Shown: positions 7,953 to 16,736 of the stretch, piece after piece | How positions within the stretch are numbered: the stretch's first letter is position 1 | How the letters are laid out: every line of letters begins with the position of its first letter | Assembly (NCBI GenBank): GCA_947449015.1 | Contig: CANFQA010000009.1 | Span: 1-64,000 of the forward strand | Direction of reading: 5' to 3' | DNA: 64,000 nucleotides | Source of the DNA: Microthrixaceae bacterium | GTDB taxonomy: Bacteria > Actinomycetota > Acidimicrobiia > Acidimicrobiales > Acidimicrobilacustridaceae | The notes under the pieces: model-generated | Told to the model about the DNA's origin: nothing | What the model saw: the letters and a program-made list of their open reading frames with translations, nothing else | The model's database searches: none | Made by a program: the position numbers and the translations under genes

Positions 7953-8856
7953 GGTCTGACTCCTGGTTGGTTTCGGTTGCTGTGCTTCCGGTTGATTCTG
8001 GATCGGTTTGTTGCGAGGGTTCGGTCACTTCCGCGTCCACGGCCCATCGATGGCCATCGGCGTAGGGCTCGTCAGTATCTTGCGGACGGCGTTGAACACC
8101 GCGGATGGCGAAGGTCAGCAGTGAACCACCAATCCCGATGAACGACAACCAAATGTTCACTCGCAGCCCGAAGATGATGCTGGCGGTGTCGACCCGCAGT
8201 GCCTCAATCCAGAGACGACCAACGAAATACCCCAGTACATAGAGCGGCAGGATGTTGCCCGGTCGCATGACCCGTCGCCGGTCGACAGCGATCAACACAC
8301 CACACAGGGCCAAGTTCCACAGCATCTCGTAGAGAAACGTGGGCTGAAAGACACTCGAGCCGATGTACTCAAGCGGTCGATGGCTGGCGTCGATGCGCAC
8401 ACCCCACGGCAAGCCTGTTGGTCGACCGAACAATTCCTGGTTCCACCAGTTTCCAAGACGTCCGATTGCCTGGGCCAATGGCAGTGCGGGCACGACTGCA
8501 TCGAGAATGGAAGGAAGCCGGGCACCGCGCCGATGCGCTACCCAAACACCGACTGCGATTCCGAGTGCCATTCCGCCGGGTATGCCGAGACCGCCCTGCC
8601 AGATTTTGAACACATCGAGCCAGCGCCCCTCATAGGAACGCCAGTCGGTGAGGACGTGATAGAGCCGCGCACCAATGAGGCCAGCGGGCACAGCCCACAT
8701 GGCAATGGCATAAAGGTCGTCGGGATTGCCGCCACGTGTCCGCCATCGCGAACGTCCGAGTTCAACCGCTGCCACCACACCAAGGGCGATCATCAGCCCA
8801 TACATGTGGAACGGACCGAGCGTGTTGGCGCTCGGACTCGGGATAGAAGCGAGCAT
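7939..8856 (-). CDS. lgt: Prolipoprotein diacylglyceryl transferase
   Basis: Lgt moves diacylglycerol from phosphatidylglycerol to the lipobox cysteine of prelipoproteins in the inner membrane. The protein shows about seven membrane helices and the Lgt signature GRLGNWWNQELFGRPT, with the catalytic-region His in the HMYG segment near the N-terminus. I use the ATG at 8856, which overlaps the stop of the upstream acyl-CoA dehydrogenase (TGATG), not the TTG one codon earlier. A hydrophilic, acidic C-terminal tail of about 45 residues ends the protein. Its substrates in this window would include the two substrate-binding lipoproteins. Confidence 0.95.
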   Translation of the reverse strand: MLASIPSPSANTLGPFHMYGLMIALGVVAAVELGRSRWRTRGGNPDDLYAIAMWAVPAGLIGARLYHVLTDWRSYEGRWLDVFKIWQGGLGIPGGMALGIAVGVWVAHRRGARLPSILDAVVPALPLAQAIGRLGNWWNQELFGRPTGLPWGVRIDASHRPLEYIGSSVFQPTFLYEMLWNLALCGVLIAVDRRRVMRPGNILPLYVLGYFVGRLWIEALRVDTASIIFGLRVNIWLSFIGIGGSLLTFAIRGVQRRPQDTDEPYADGHRWAVDAEVTEPSQQTDPESTGSTATETNQESDHEPL

Positions 8857-10661
8857 CAACCCGCCAGCGATTCAGCGCTGATGGCGTAGAGGTCCTCGAA
8901 CCCAGCAGTCACCGCAGGAGCCAGACCAGCCACACCGGGAAGAAGATTGGCGGCGTAGAAGCGGGCAATGGTGATGCGAGCCTGAAGGTAGTCGGCCTCC
9001 CCCACTCCGGCATCGAGATCAGCCTTGGCTGCAAGTGCTGCCTCGGCCAGATAGCGACCACCGGTGAGCAGACCAAACATGCGCAAAAACGGTGTCGCAC
9101 CGGCCAGCGCATTACGCACATCAGAAACACCATGCTCGGTGAGCCATGCGATGGTGTCAGTGACGATCGCATGGGCTGAAGCCAACTCCGATCGGATCAC
9201 GCCGAACTGCTCGCCAGCAGCGGCAAGCGGCGCATCGAGCGAGGCGATGTCGGCCATGAACGAGCCGACGATCGCTCCACCACGCATCGGAAGTTTGCGA
9301 CCCACGAGATCCATGGCCTGGATGCCGTTTGTGCCCTCATAGATCGATGTGATGCGGGCGTCGCGGAAGTGCTGGGGAACACCGCTCTCTTCGATGTAGC
9401 CCATGCCGCCATAAATCTGAATGGCCAGCGAAGTCACCTCGATACCCATGTCGGTACCGAACCCCTTGGAAATAGGAATGAGCAACTCCACGAGATCCTG
9501 AGATCGCTGGCGAACATCGGGATCGGGATGGTGGTTGGCGACGTCGAGCGCCTGGGCATTTACATACACCGTGGCCCGCAGCGCATCGATCAGCGACTTC
9601 ATGGTGAGCAGCATGCGTCGAACATCAGGAAGATCAATGATGAACGACATCTCGGTACCGGTAGCTCCCGGAGCACGGCCCTGTCGACGTTCCTGGGCGT
9701 ACTGCACCGCGTCTTGGTACGAACGCTCAGCGAGGGCAAGTCCTTCGAGGCCAACCGAGAGGCGTGCGTTGTTCATCATGGTGAACATGTAGCGCATGCC
9801 CTGGTTCTCCTCACCGATGAGATACCCGATGGCGCCTTCGTTCTCGCCGTAGCTCATGACACAGGTGGGGCTGGCTTTGATGCCCATCTTGTGCTCAATC
9901 GACACACAGGTGGCATCGTTGCGCTCGCCAAGCGAACCGTCGTCATTGACGAGGAACTTGGGCACGATGAAACAGGAGATGCCCTTGGTGCCAGCAGGTG
10001 CATCAGTGGTGCGGGCAAGCACGAGGTGCACGATGTTGTCCACCATGTCGTGTTCGCCGAACGAGATGTAGATCTTGGTGCCACTGATGCGCCAGGTGCC
10101 ATCGCCGGCTGGAACTGCCTTGGTGCGCACTGCACCGACATCGGAACCAGCCTGTGGTTCGGTGAGGTTCATGGTGCCGGTCCATTCACCGGTAACCATG
10201 CGCTTGAGATAGCGCTCCTTCTGCTCCTCGCTGCCGTGATGCATCAGCAGATCAATTGCGCCCTGTGTGAGCAGCGGCGCCATGGAGAACGCCATGTTGG
10301 CTGAGGAAATGAATTCCTGCATGGTGATGCCGACCAACCATGGGAAGCCACCGCCGTCATAGACCTCAGGGAAAGGCACACCGGGCCAACCGGCTTCGAC
10401 ATAGCGCTTGTACCCATCAATGAATCCGGTGGGTGTGCGCACGGTGTTGGTACTCGGGTCGTGCTGGGAACCCTCGAGGTCGCCAACCCGGTTCAGTGGC
10501 GCAATGACCTCGGCCACGAACTTGGCGTTCTCCTCGAGCACGCCCATGATCGTCTCCGGGTCGAGCCCGGAGAAGGCCGGCAGTTTGCAGAGCCCACCGA
10601 GATCGGTGAGGTGCTCGAGCACGAATCGGATGTCTCGGAGCGGGGGTCGGTAATCAGCCAC
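8856..10661 (-). CDS. Acyl-CoA dehydrogenase, long (601-aa) type
   Basis: A FAD-dependent acyl-CoA dehydrogenase with N-terminal, middle (MNLTEPQAGSDVG, about 168-180) and C-terminal domains followed by the extra C-terminal region found in the ~600-aa subfamily (relatives include mycobacterial FadE5 and DmdC). The EGTNGIQAMDLVGRKL segment places the usual active-site glutamate. Substrate chain length cannot be predicted; FadE5-like enzymes are broad in range. It is the first gene of a minus-strand unit with lgt and the peroxidase, and its promoter would lie in the short region shared with the divergent hydratase gene. Confidence 0.88.
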   Translation of the reverse strand: MADYRPPLRDIRFVLEHLTDLGGLCKLPAFSGLDPETIMGVLEENAKFVAEVIAPLNRVGDLEGSQHDPSTNTVRTPTGFIDGYKRYVEAGWPGVPFPEVYDGGGFPWLVGITMQEFISSANMAFSMAPLLTQGAIDLLMHHGSEEQKERYLKRMVTGEWTGTMNLTEPQAGSDVGAVRTKAVPAGDGTWRISGTKIYISFGEHDMVDNIVHLVLARTTDAPAGTKGISCFIVPKFLVNDDGSLGERNDATCVSIEHKMGIKASPTCVMSYGENEGAIGYLIGEENQGMRYMFTMMNNARLSVGLEGLALAERSYQDAVQYAQERRQGRAPGATGTEMSFIIDLPDVRRMLLTMKSLIDALRATVYVNAQALDVANHHPDPDVRQRSQDLVELLIPISKGFGTDMGIEVTSLAIQIYGGMGYIEESGVPQHFRDARITSIYEGTNGIQAMDLVGRKLPMRGGAIVGSFMADIASLDAPLAAAGEQFGVIRSELASAHAIVTDTIAWLTEHGVSDVRNALAGATPFLRMFGLLTGGRYLAEAALAAKADLDAGVGEADYLQARITIARFYAANLLPGVAGLAPAVTAGFEDLYAISAESLAG

Positions 10662-10720
10662 GGCGAAAGGCTAGACCGCACACCCGTCCCATTTCTCGCC
10701 CGCGTGCAATGCTTTCGGGC

Positions 10721-11377
10721 ATGACCGATCTGACCTGGCAGGGCGATGTCGCCATCATCACGATGGCCCAAGGCGAGAACCGTTTCGATCTTGAGGAGAC
10801 CATGCGCTGGCATGCGTTACTCGACGAAGTCGAAGCCCATGAAGGCCCCCTAGCGCTGGTCACGACCGGAACCGACAAGTTCTATTCAAACGGCCTCAAT
10901 CTCGACTGGCTCATGGCGAACCAACCGGAGGCCGGCCATATGCTGCGTGAGCTCAATCGGGTGTGGGCTCGCATCCTCGGGCTCGGTTGCATCACCGTGG
11001 CTGCCGTCAATGGTCATTGCTTCGGCGCCGGTGCGTTGTTATCGAGTGCCCACGACCGCATCATTATGCGCGCGGACCGCGGCTACTGGTGTATGCCGGA
11101 GTTGGATCTGGGACTGCCGGTGTCGGACAAGATGGCGACGCTGTTACAGGCTCGACTCCCCCGCACCGCCATCCACCATGCACTCATGACCGCACATCGC
11201 TTCACTGGCCCCGAGGCTCTCACTGCTGGGATCGTCGCCGAACTCGCTGAAAAAGACGCCGTGCTTTCCACCGCCGTGGATTGGGCTGCTGGCATCGCAC
11301 CGAAATCTCGAGAGGTCATCGCCGAGCACAAACGTCTGCTCTACGGCGAGGTCATAGCTTCACTCTCCGGCCGCTGA
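10721..11377 (+). CDS. Enoyl-CoA hydratase/isomerase family protein
   Basis: The 218-aa crotonase-fold protein begins MTDLTWQGDVAIITM; an upstream ATG at 10709 is possible but adds only four residues. The oxyanion-hole regions FYSNGLNLDWL and NGHCFGAGALLSSAHD are clear, followed by CMPELDLGLPV, where the E/L pattern resembles short delta3,delta2-enoyl-CoA isomerases of the ECI/plant type rather than classical hydratases. It would act in beta-oxidation of unsaturated acyl chains. It is divergent from the acyl-CoA dehydrogenase and followed by a SnoaL-like gene 23 bases downstream. Confidence 0.8.
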   Translation: MTDLTWQGDVAIITMAQGENRFDLEETMRWHALLDEVEAHEGPLALVTTGTDKFYSNGLNLDWLMANQPEAGHMLRELNRVWARILGLGCITVAAVNGHCFGAGALLSSAHDRIIMRADRGYWCMPELDLGLPVSDKMATLLQARLPRTAIHHALMTAHRFTGPEALTAGIVAELAEKDAVLSTAVDWAAGIAPKSREVIAEHKRLLYGEVIASLSGR

Positions 11378-11400
11378 TCGATCGCACTAGCGTTTCGGCC

Positions 11401-11853
11401 ATGTCTGACGCCCGCGGTGCCATCGAGAATCTCCTCTACAGCTACGCGAATGCCATCGATGCTGGCGATTACGAGGCCATCGGCGCGTTGTTCGAGCACG
11501 CAGCCATCGCACTCGAAGATGGCACGCCAATCGCCACCGGGGCCGCAGCAGTCACCGCGCTCTACACCTCCACCACTCGCAAGTATGAAGACGGAACGCC
11601 GCGCACCCACCACGTCACGACAAACCCGCTGGTCGAAATCGGCAACGATGGCACCACCGCGGTATGCCGATCGCGCTTCACCGTGTTCCAGCAGACCGAC
11701 AAGGTTGCGCTCCAACCCATTATTGCGGGCCACTACACCGACTCATTCGAATGCGCCGATGGCAAATGGCACTTCACCGAGCGCCGCATGCGTCCCACGC
11801 TCTATGGCGATCTTTCCCAACACCTGCTCATCGAGGACATGCAAACACCATGA
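11401..11853 (+). CDS. SnoaL-like (NTF2-fold) protein
   Basis: This 150-aa protein fits the SnoaL/ketosteroid-isomerase-like NTF2 fold: an N-terminal helix pair (AIENLLYSYANAIDAGDYEAIGALF), a strand-rich core with THHVTTNPLVEI and CRSRFTVFQQ, and a C-terminal WHFTERRMRPTLYGDLS motif shared by many dehydratase- or dioxygenase-associated members. The ATG at 11401 is chosen because the longer frame to 11281 overlaps the previous gene. It overlaps the following SDR start by four bases (ATGA), so the two products probably act together, but the reaction is unknown. Confidence 0.75.
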   Translation: MSDARGAIENLLYSYANAIDAGDYEAIGALFEHAAIALEDGTPIATGAAAVTALYTSTTRKYEDGTPRTHHVTTNPLVEIGNDGTTAVCRSRFTVFQQTDKVALQPIIAGHYTDSFECADGKWHFTERRMRPTLYGDLSQHLLIEDMQTP

Positions 11854-12623
11854 ACGATCTCTTCGACATTTCCGGCAAGGTTGCGCTGGTCACCGGCGGT
11901 TCCCGAGGCATCGGCCTCATGATCGCTCGTGGCTTCGTGGAGGCCGGCGCCAAGGTCTACGTGTCCTCGCGCAAAGCATCAGTCTGCGATGAAGTCGCCG
12001 CGGAGCTGCGCGCGATCGGCGAATGCATCTCGCTTCCGGCTGACCTGTCCACCGAGGCCGAGTGCCGTCGTCTGGCCGATGAAGTCATGAACCGTGAGAG
12101 CGGCCGACTCGACATCCTGATCAACAATGCCGGCGCCACCTGGGGAACACCACTCGCCGACTTTGACGATGCGGCATGGGATCGAGTGCTCGATCTGAAC
12201 GTCAAGGGCGTGTTCCACCTCGCCCGTTTCCTGCATCCTGCGCTTGCGGCTGCCGGAACTCACGAGGTTCCGGCCCGCATCATCAACATCGGCTCGGTGG
12301 ACGGGCTGCATGTTCCGTCGCTCGAGACCTACTCGTACTCAGCCTCGAAAGCCGCCGTGCATCACATGACCCGTGTGCTCGCATCGAAGTTTGCGCCCGA
12401 TCACATCACGGTGAACGCCATCGCTCCGGGCCCGTTCGAATCGAAGATGATGGCCGCCACTCTTGATGCATTCGGCGAAGCCATCAAGGCACAGGTTCCG
12501 ATGCGTCGCATCGGTGAACCCTCCGATATGGCCGGCGCAGCTATCTTCCTGTGCTCAAAGGCAGGCTCGTACGTGACCGGAACTGTGCTGCCGGTCGACG
12601 GCGGCATCATCGGAACGCTCTGA
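11850..12623 (+). CDS. Short-chain dehydrogenase/reductase (FabG/RhlG-like)
   Basis: The 257-aa classical SDR has the TGGSRGIG nucleotide-binding motif, the NNAG motif (NNAGATWG), the catalytic Ser in NIGSVDG and the YSASKAAV Tyr-Lys pair. The C-terminus VTGTVLPVDGG is typical of 3-oxoacyl reductases. The RK after the second strand suggests NADPH use. A longer frame starting at 11664 lies inside the SnoaL gene and is discarded. Close match in style to RhlG/FabG-like reductases; the exact substrate is unknown. Confidence 0.88.
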   Translation: MNDLFDISGKVALVTGGSRGIGLMIARGFVEAGAKVYVSSRKASVCDEVAAELRAIGECISLPADLSTEAECRRLADEVMNRESGRLDILINNAGATWGTPLADFDDAAWDRVLDLNVKGVFHLARFLHPALAAAGTHEVPARIINIGSVDGLHVPSLETYSYSASKAAVHHMTRVLASKFAPDHITVNAIAPGPFESKMMAATLDAFGEAIKAQVPMRRIGEPSDMAGAAIFLCSKAGSYVTGTVLPVDGGIIGTL

Positions 12624-12638
12624 GGTTCCGCGTCGCAC

Positions 12639-12860
12639 TTAGGTGAGGGCGATGAACGCCAGCACTACCAACAGCACAACCACGATGGCCAGACCGCCGA
12701 GAATTGGACGGGCCGCGCCCTTCGGGATCTTGATCAGACCGAAGTCGAGGACGTCCTCACGGCTGCGCTTGAGCCGATACGCGTTATCCGCCGGCGAGCC
12801 GACCTTGGGCAGATGCTTCTGGGGCTTTCGCGGTTTCTGAGTCTTCTTGTGGTTCGCCAC
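12639..12860 (-). CDS. Small basic single-pass membrane protein, 73 aa
   Basis: The N-terminal half is strongly basic and proline-rich (HKKTQKPRKPQKHLPK), the C-terminal half is one hydrophobic helix (about 50-72) ending at the stop. The start is GTG at 12860. Such small proteins recur in actinobacterial genomes without a known role. It lies between convergent/divergent neighbours with no obvious partner. Confidence 0.6.
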   Translation of the reverse strand: MANHKKTQKPRKPQKHLPKVGSPADNAYRLKRSREDVLDFGLIKIPKGAARPILGGLAIVVVLLVVLAFIALT

Positions 12861-12908
12861 GCAGCGAGGCTAGCCCCCGGCTGCATTCGAGGATGACAGA
12901 ATCGACGA

Positions 12909-13787
12909 ATGGACCTCGGACCGATGCCCCCCACCGCCGATGTTGGTCCGATTGCCGCCGATGCCGGCCGACTTGAGCCCATCGCTCCGGGTATTTGGGT
13001 CTGGCTTGGCACCGATGGACAGGGCCGGCCCGGACCGAACGTTGGGGTCATTGTCGAAAGCGATGGCATCACACTGGTCGACACCACCGCTGCTCCCTCT
13101 GCTGCTCGTGCACTCAATGAGGAACTCAAGCGGTTCGGTGTTCCTGTGCGAAGGGTGATCTACACCTCTAGTCATGTGGAAAGTGTCGGAGGCTCGGCGG
13201 TGTTCTGGATGGCGGCCCGCTACGGACGCGCCCAAACCAACGCATTGCTTGAACAGCCCGTGCCGGTCGATGGCTATCGGCGTCTCATGCCCGGGTTTGC
13301 TCATGACTACGACGAGTCGTTCGCGACCCGACCTGTGTCGCATGTTGTCGATGCCGCTGCCTGGCTCACACCATTGGTATGCGCTGTGCCGGTGACAGGT
13401 CAGCAACATGAAAACCTCATCGTGCTGGTGCCTTCTGCCGGCACCATGTTCGCCGGTGCGCTCGCAACTTTCGGCACAACCCCCAATGCCTGGGATGGTC
13501 ACCCCGAACAATGGGCCGACACACTCGGCGAACTGCGTGAGCAGGCTCCCGTCATCGTGCCCGGCATTGGCCCTGTCAGCGATGGCATGGCGCTCATGGT
13601 TTTGCAGGCCTACCTCTACGCGGTCTGCGATGCCGAGGGCGATCCACGACGTATCCCCGACGGACCGTGGGATGACTGGAGCGAGCGATCGCTCGATGCC
13701 GTCAATGTTGAACGTGCTGTAGGCGTCGGCGCCGGCACCACTGACGTACCGGTCGCAATGCTGCAACGATTGGGACTGACCTCATGA
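12909..13787 (+). CDS. Degenerate metallo-beta-lactamase-superfamily protein
   Basis: The N-terminal half follows the MBL fold: VWLGTDGQGRPGPNVGVIVESDGITLVDTT, then VIYTSSHVESVGG where metal-binding enzymes have T-H-x-H-x-D-H. Here two of the histidines are Ser and the Asp is Glu, so the dinuclear zinc site is not conserved. A late GIGPVSDG region corresponds to the usual G-H-G block but again lacks His. The 292-aa protein is therefore probably not a hydrolase of the ordinary type. It overlaps the Nudix gene by four bases. Confidence 0.6.
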   Translation: MDLGPMPPTADVGPIAADAGRLEPIAPGIWVWLGTDGQGRPGPNVGVIVESDGITLVDTTAAPSAARALNEELKRFGVPVRRVIYTSSHVESVGGSAVFWMAARYGRAQTNALLEQPVPVDGYRRLMPGFAHDYDESFATRPVSHVVDAAAWLTPLVCAVPVTGQQHENLIVLVPSAGTMFAGALATFGTTPNAWDGHPEQWADTLGELREQAPVIVPGIGPVSDGMALMVLQAYLYAVCDAEGDPRRIPDGPWDDWSERSLDAVNVERAVGVGAGTTDVPVAMLQRLGLTS

Positions 13788-14566
13788 CTGACTCGTCTGC
13801 TTCCAACTCTGCTGCTTCCAACTCCGCTGAAGACAAAACGGCTTCTGCCACTCCAACCGATCCGAACAAGATCCCGGTAGGTGCAGCCACAGTGGTGCTC
13901 ATGCGCGACGGCGAACACGGCCCCGAGGTCCTGCTTGCTCGTCGCAATAGCCGCCTGTTCTTCGCTGGTGGAGCCTGGGTATTCCCCGGCGGTCGCATCG
14001 ACCTCGCCGATCACGGCGATGAGTACGCCGGTGTGCCCTTCGACGAAAGCGACCCAGGTTTCATCGAGGTGGCCCGACGCGCCTGTGTGCGCGAGGCCGC
14101 CGAGGAAGCCGATGCACTCATCGCCGCCGCTGACCTTGTGTGGATGTCACATTGGACCCCGCCGATGGAAGCACCAAAACGCTTCTCGACGTTTTTCTTC
14201 ATTGGTCCGGCGCCCGAACATGTGCTCACCGCCGATGGCGGAGAGATCCACGAACTTGCCTGGATGGCACCCGCTGATGCCATGGCCCGACGCAATGCCG
14301 GCGAGATCGAACTGATTCCGCCCACCTTCATCACGCTCGCACTGTTGTCACGTTTCGCCGATCTCGCATCTGCACTCGCGCATTACGCGTCGAGCCTGCC
14401 CGAACATTTCGTGACCCGGTTCGCCAGCATCGATGGCACAGCTATCGCCATGTACGACGAGGATGCCGGCTATGCGACCGGAGATGCATCGCTGCCTGGT
14501 GCGCGTCATCGACTCTGGATGGGCGAGGGCGATTGGATCTACGAACGAAGCGTGTGGCCGAGCTGA
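13784..14566 (+). CDS. Nudix hydrolase (NUDT19-like)
   Basis: The 260-aa protein has a Ser/Ala-rich start followed by a Nudix domain: AGGAWVFPGGRID, then an insertion, then ACVREAAEEADAL, which supplies the R-E-x2-E-E core of the Nudix box. The insertion between the G and REUXEE parts resembles the eukaryotic NUDT7/NUDT19 CoA-diphosphatase type and their actinobacterial relatives. A role in CoA or acyl-CoA cleavage is plausible in this CoA-rich neighbourhood, but it is inference. It is coupled to the MBL-like gene by ATGA overlap. Confidence 0.8.
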   Translation: MTDSSASNSAASNSAEDKTASATPTDPNKIPVGAATVVLMRDGEHGPEVLLARRNSRLFFAGGAWVFPGGRIDLADHGDEYAGVPFDESDPGFIEVARRACVREAAEEADALIAAADLVWMSHWTPPMEAPKRFSTFFFIGPAPEHVLTADGGEIHELAWMAPADAMARRNAGEIELIPPTFITLALLSRFADLASALAHYASSLPEHFVTRFASIDGTAIAMYDEDAGYATGDASLPGARHRLWMGEGDWIYERSVWPS

Positions 14567-14609
14567 GACAGCCGCCGCACGAACAGCCGCAACACAAGCA
14601 GCCGCTGCG

Positions 14610-14837
14610 CTAACAGCCGCACATCCCGCCGCCACAGCCGTGTCCACCAGTCGGAGCGCTCGAGGGCATGGCTGGCACTGTTGCGGTTGCTGCACCTACC
14701 GAAGCGAACATCGAGAGAAGTCGACGTGAACCCACGTGCCCCTGCGGACAATCGATGGGCTCTGAGGCCTCAGCCATGGAACGGCGGGCTTCGAAGCGCT
14801 GATCGCATTCGGGGCAGAGGTACTCATAGAGCGGCAT
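14610..14837 (-). CDS. FmdB-family zinc-ribbon protein
   Basis: The 75-aa protein starts MPLYEYLCPECDQRFEARR and has the second zinc pair in DCPQGH, with the last position His instead of Cys. It then runs into an Ala/Pro-rich linker and a Gly/Cys tail (HGCGGGMCGC). The FmdB family is described as putative regulators but no biochemical role is firm. I chose the ATG at 14837 because FmdB proteins begin with MPxYEY; the longer frame is rejected. Confidence 0.85.
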   Translation of the reverse strand: MPLYEYLCPECDQRFEARRSMAEASEPIDCPQGHVGSRRLLSMFASVGAATATVPAMPSSAPTGGHGCGGGMCGC

Positions 14838-14869
14838 GGCTGAGATCCTAGAAGGCGCCGCGTACCACT

Positions 14870-15643
14870 TCAGTGCGGAACCATGCCTCCATCGGCGAGG
14901 ATGCACTGGCCGGTCATGAAACTGCCGGCATCAGAGGCCAGTAGCAGCGCCGGGCCCACCATCTCATCGGGATGAGCCGCCCTCTTCATTGGTGAGGCCG
15001 CCGCCATTGCTGCCTGAGCCTCCGGTGGGTTGGCCCGCACCATGTCGGTGTCGACGGTGCCGGGGGCCAGCGCATTGACACGAATGCCCTTGGGAGCGAG
15101 ACCAGCGCCCATCGACCGAGTGAACGACATCAGCGCCGCTTTGGCCGATGCATACATGGCCACGTTGGATGAAGCGAGAAACGCACCTGCGGAGATCACG
15201 TTGATAACCGAGGCATGCTCGCTGCGCTCAAGATGCGGCAGCGCGGCCTGAATCAGGAAGATCGGACCCCGCAGGTTCACTTCGAATTGTTTGTCCCATG
15301 CCTCTGGGGTGAACTGCCCGATGGGCATGGTGAGGCCAGTAGCGGCGTTGTTCACAACGATGTCGACACCGCCGAAACGTTCAACAGTGACGGACACGAG
15401 TGCTTCAAGCGCGGCAATGTCACCCATATGCGTGGGCACACCCAATGCTTCACCTCCCCCAAGGCTGCGCAGATGCGCCTCGGTTTCGGAGCAGGCATCA
15501 GCTTTGCGACTGGCCACCACCACATTGGCGCCAGCACAGACGAACCCCTCAGCAATGGCCCGGCCAATACCGCGGGTGCCACCGGTGACGATGGCGGTGC
15601 GGCCAGTGAGATCGAACAGATCGTTGAGCTTGGTGCGGTCCAT
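14870..15643 (-). CDS. Short-chain dehydrogenase/reductase
   Basis: A 257-aa classical SDR: TGGTRGIG cofactor motif, NNAAT in place of NNAG, Ser in NVISAGAFL and YASAKAAL as the Tyr-Lys pair. It resembles the SDR at 11850 in its opening (KLNDLFDLTGRTAIVTGG versus MNDLFDISGKVALVTGG) and in the SRKA block after strand two, so the two are paralogues. The ATG at 15643 begins MDRTKLNDLFDL; a longer frame to 15754 is rejected. Divergent from an enoyl-CoA hydratase gene. Confidence 0.87.
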   Translation of the reverse strand: MDRTKLNDLFDLTGRTAIVTGGTRGIGRAIAEGFVCAGANVVVASRKADACSETEAHLRSLGGGEALGVPTHMGDIAALEALVSVTVERFGGVDIVVNNAATGLTMPIGQFTPEAWDKQFEVNLRGPIFLIQAALPHLERSEHASVINVISAGAFLASSNVAMYASAKAALMSFTRSMGAGLAPKGIRVNALAPGTVDTDMVRANPPEAQAAMAAASPMKRAAHPDEMVGPALLLASDAGSFMTGQCILADGGMVPH

Positions 15644-15774
15644 TGACTGATCGTAGTGAGCAGCGCCCAACAGCGGCTGACGCCCGGGCGATGCAGTCGG
15701 GCGGACGACAAAGAAGCAACCACGGTCAGCGACAAGGGCCCAGACCGGCGACATGAACTGCTAGAACGATCTCT

Positions 15775-16599
15775 ATGACCGCCGACGAAGACATCCTGTG
15801 GACCATCGATGAAAAGGGCGTTGCCCGGCTCACCCTGAACCGGCCCGATGCCGCCAATGCCATCACCCCTGATCAGCGCAATCGCACCATCGAACTACTC
15901 GAGGGGGCCAGCAACGACCTCAACGTCCGGGTGGTCATCATCACCGCCGCCGGGGAGCGCCATTTCTGCACCGGTGCGGATCTGCGGGTCTCCACCATTC
16001 CGGTGAACCCAGGCCCCGCCGATGCTCCGGCCAAGGTGCTCGGCGATGTTGGTCGCAACATCAAGCGCGGAGCCCAGCGTCTTATCGGCGCAATCATGGA
16101 CTGCGAGAAGCCGGTCATCGCTGCAGTAAACGGCACCGCTGCCGGCATCGGCGCCCATATCGCCTTCGCCTCCGATCTGGTGATCGCCGCCGACACTGCA
16201 AAGTTCATCGAAGTGTTCGTGCGCCGCGGAATTACGCCTGACGGTGGCGGTGCCTACATGCTCCCCCGTCTCATCGGGATGCAGAAGGCCAAGGAGCTGA
16301 TCTTCTTCGGCGACGACATCCGCGCCGCTGAAGCCGAGCGCCTTGGTCTCGTGAACCGTGTCGTACCCCAGGCCGAGCTCGCAACGGCGGCCACCGAATG
16401 GGCCGAGCGCCTAGCGGAGTCACCCACGCGTGCGCTCATGCTCTCCAAGTGGCTACTCAACCGCAGTCTCGACTCCAACCGGCTCGGCGCGTTCGAGGAC
16501 GAAGCTTGGGCCCAGGAGATGGCCTCCTACACCCAGGACTTCCAAGAGGGCGTGGCCGCGTTCAAAGAGCGTCGCGAGGTGCAGTACCGCGGCTGGTGA
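15775..16599 (+). CDS. Enoyl-CoA hydratase/isomerase family protein
   Basis: The 274-aa crotonase-fold protein shows LNRPDAANAITPD, HFCTGADL (first oxyanion-hole block) and AAVNGTAAGIGAHIAFASDLVIAAD (second). The catalytic region reads FIEVFVRRGITPDGGGAYMLPR, with a Glu after the FxEVFVRRGI block in the place used by hydratases of the PaaG/MenB side. It ends with an EGVAAFKERR motif usual for the family. Substrate not predictable. The 137 bases after it hold no gene I can support. Confidence 0.85.
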   Translation: MTADEDILWTIDEKGVARLTLNRPDAANAITPDQRNRTIELLEGASNDLNVRVVIITAAGERHFCTGADLRVSTIPVNPGPADAPAKVLGDVGRNIKRGAQRLIGAIMDCEKPVIAAVNGTAAGIGAHIAFASDLVIAADTAKFIEVFVRRGITPDGGGAYMLPRLIGMQKAKELIFFGDDIRAAEAERLGLVNRVVPQAELATAATEWAERLAESPTRALMLSKWLLNRSLDSNRLGAFEDEAWAQEMASYTQDFQEGVAAFKERREVQYRGW

Positions 16600-16736
16600 T
16601 CAGGTTGAACTGACCCGTTGGATCCCATCAGTTGGGCTGCTCAGCCCAGTTCGGTGGCCAACTCGGTTGCCAACGCAAGGATGGCGTCTGCACTCGCCGT
16701 CAACCTGCTCGGCCGCCACCAGAGCATCCGGCATGT
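16600..16736. other. Intergenic stretch with no supported gene
   Basis: 137 bases between the convergent hydratase and the HSD17B4-type SDR. The minus strand holds only a 25-codon frame ending ALATELATELG. No hairpin with a T tail and no palindrome of note. Confidence 0.5.

Noticed and set aside
16600-16736. Short minus-strand frame ending ALATELATELG
   Set aside because: Only about 25 codons, no ribosome site, no recognisable domain; not enough for a gene or a pseudogene call.
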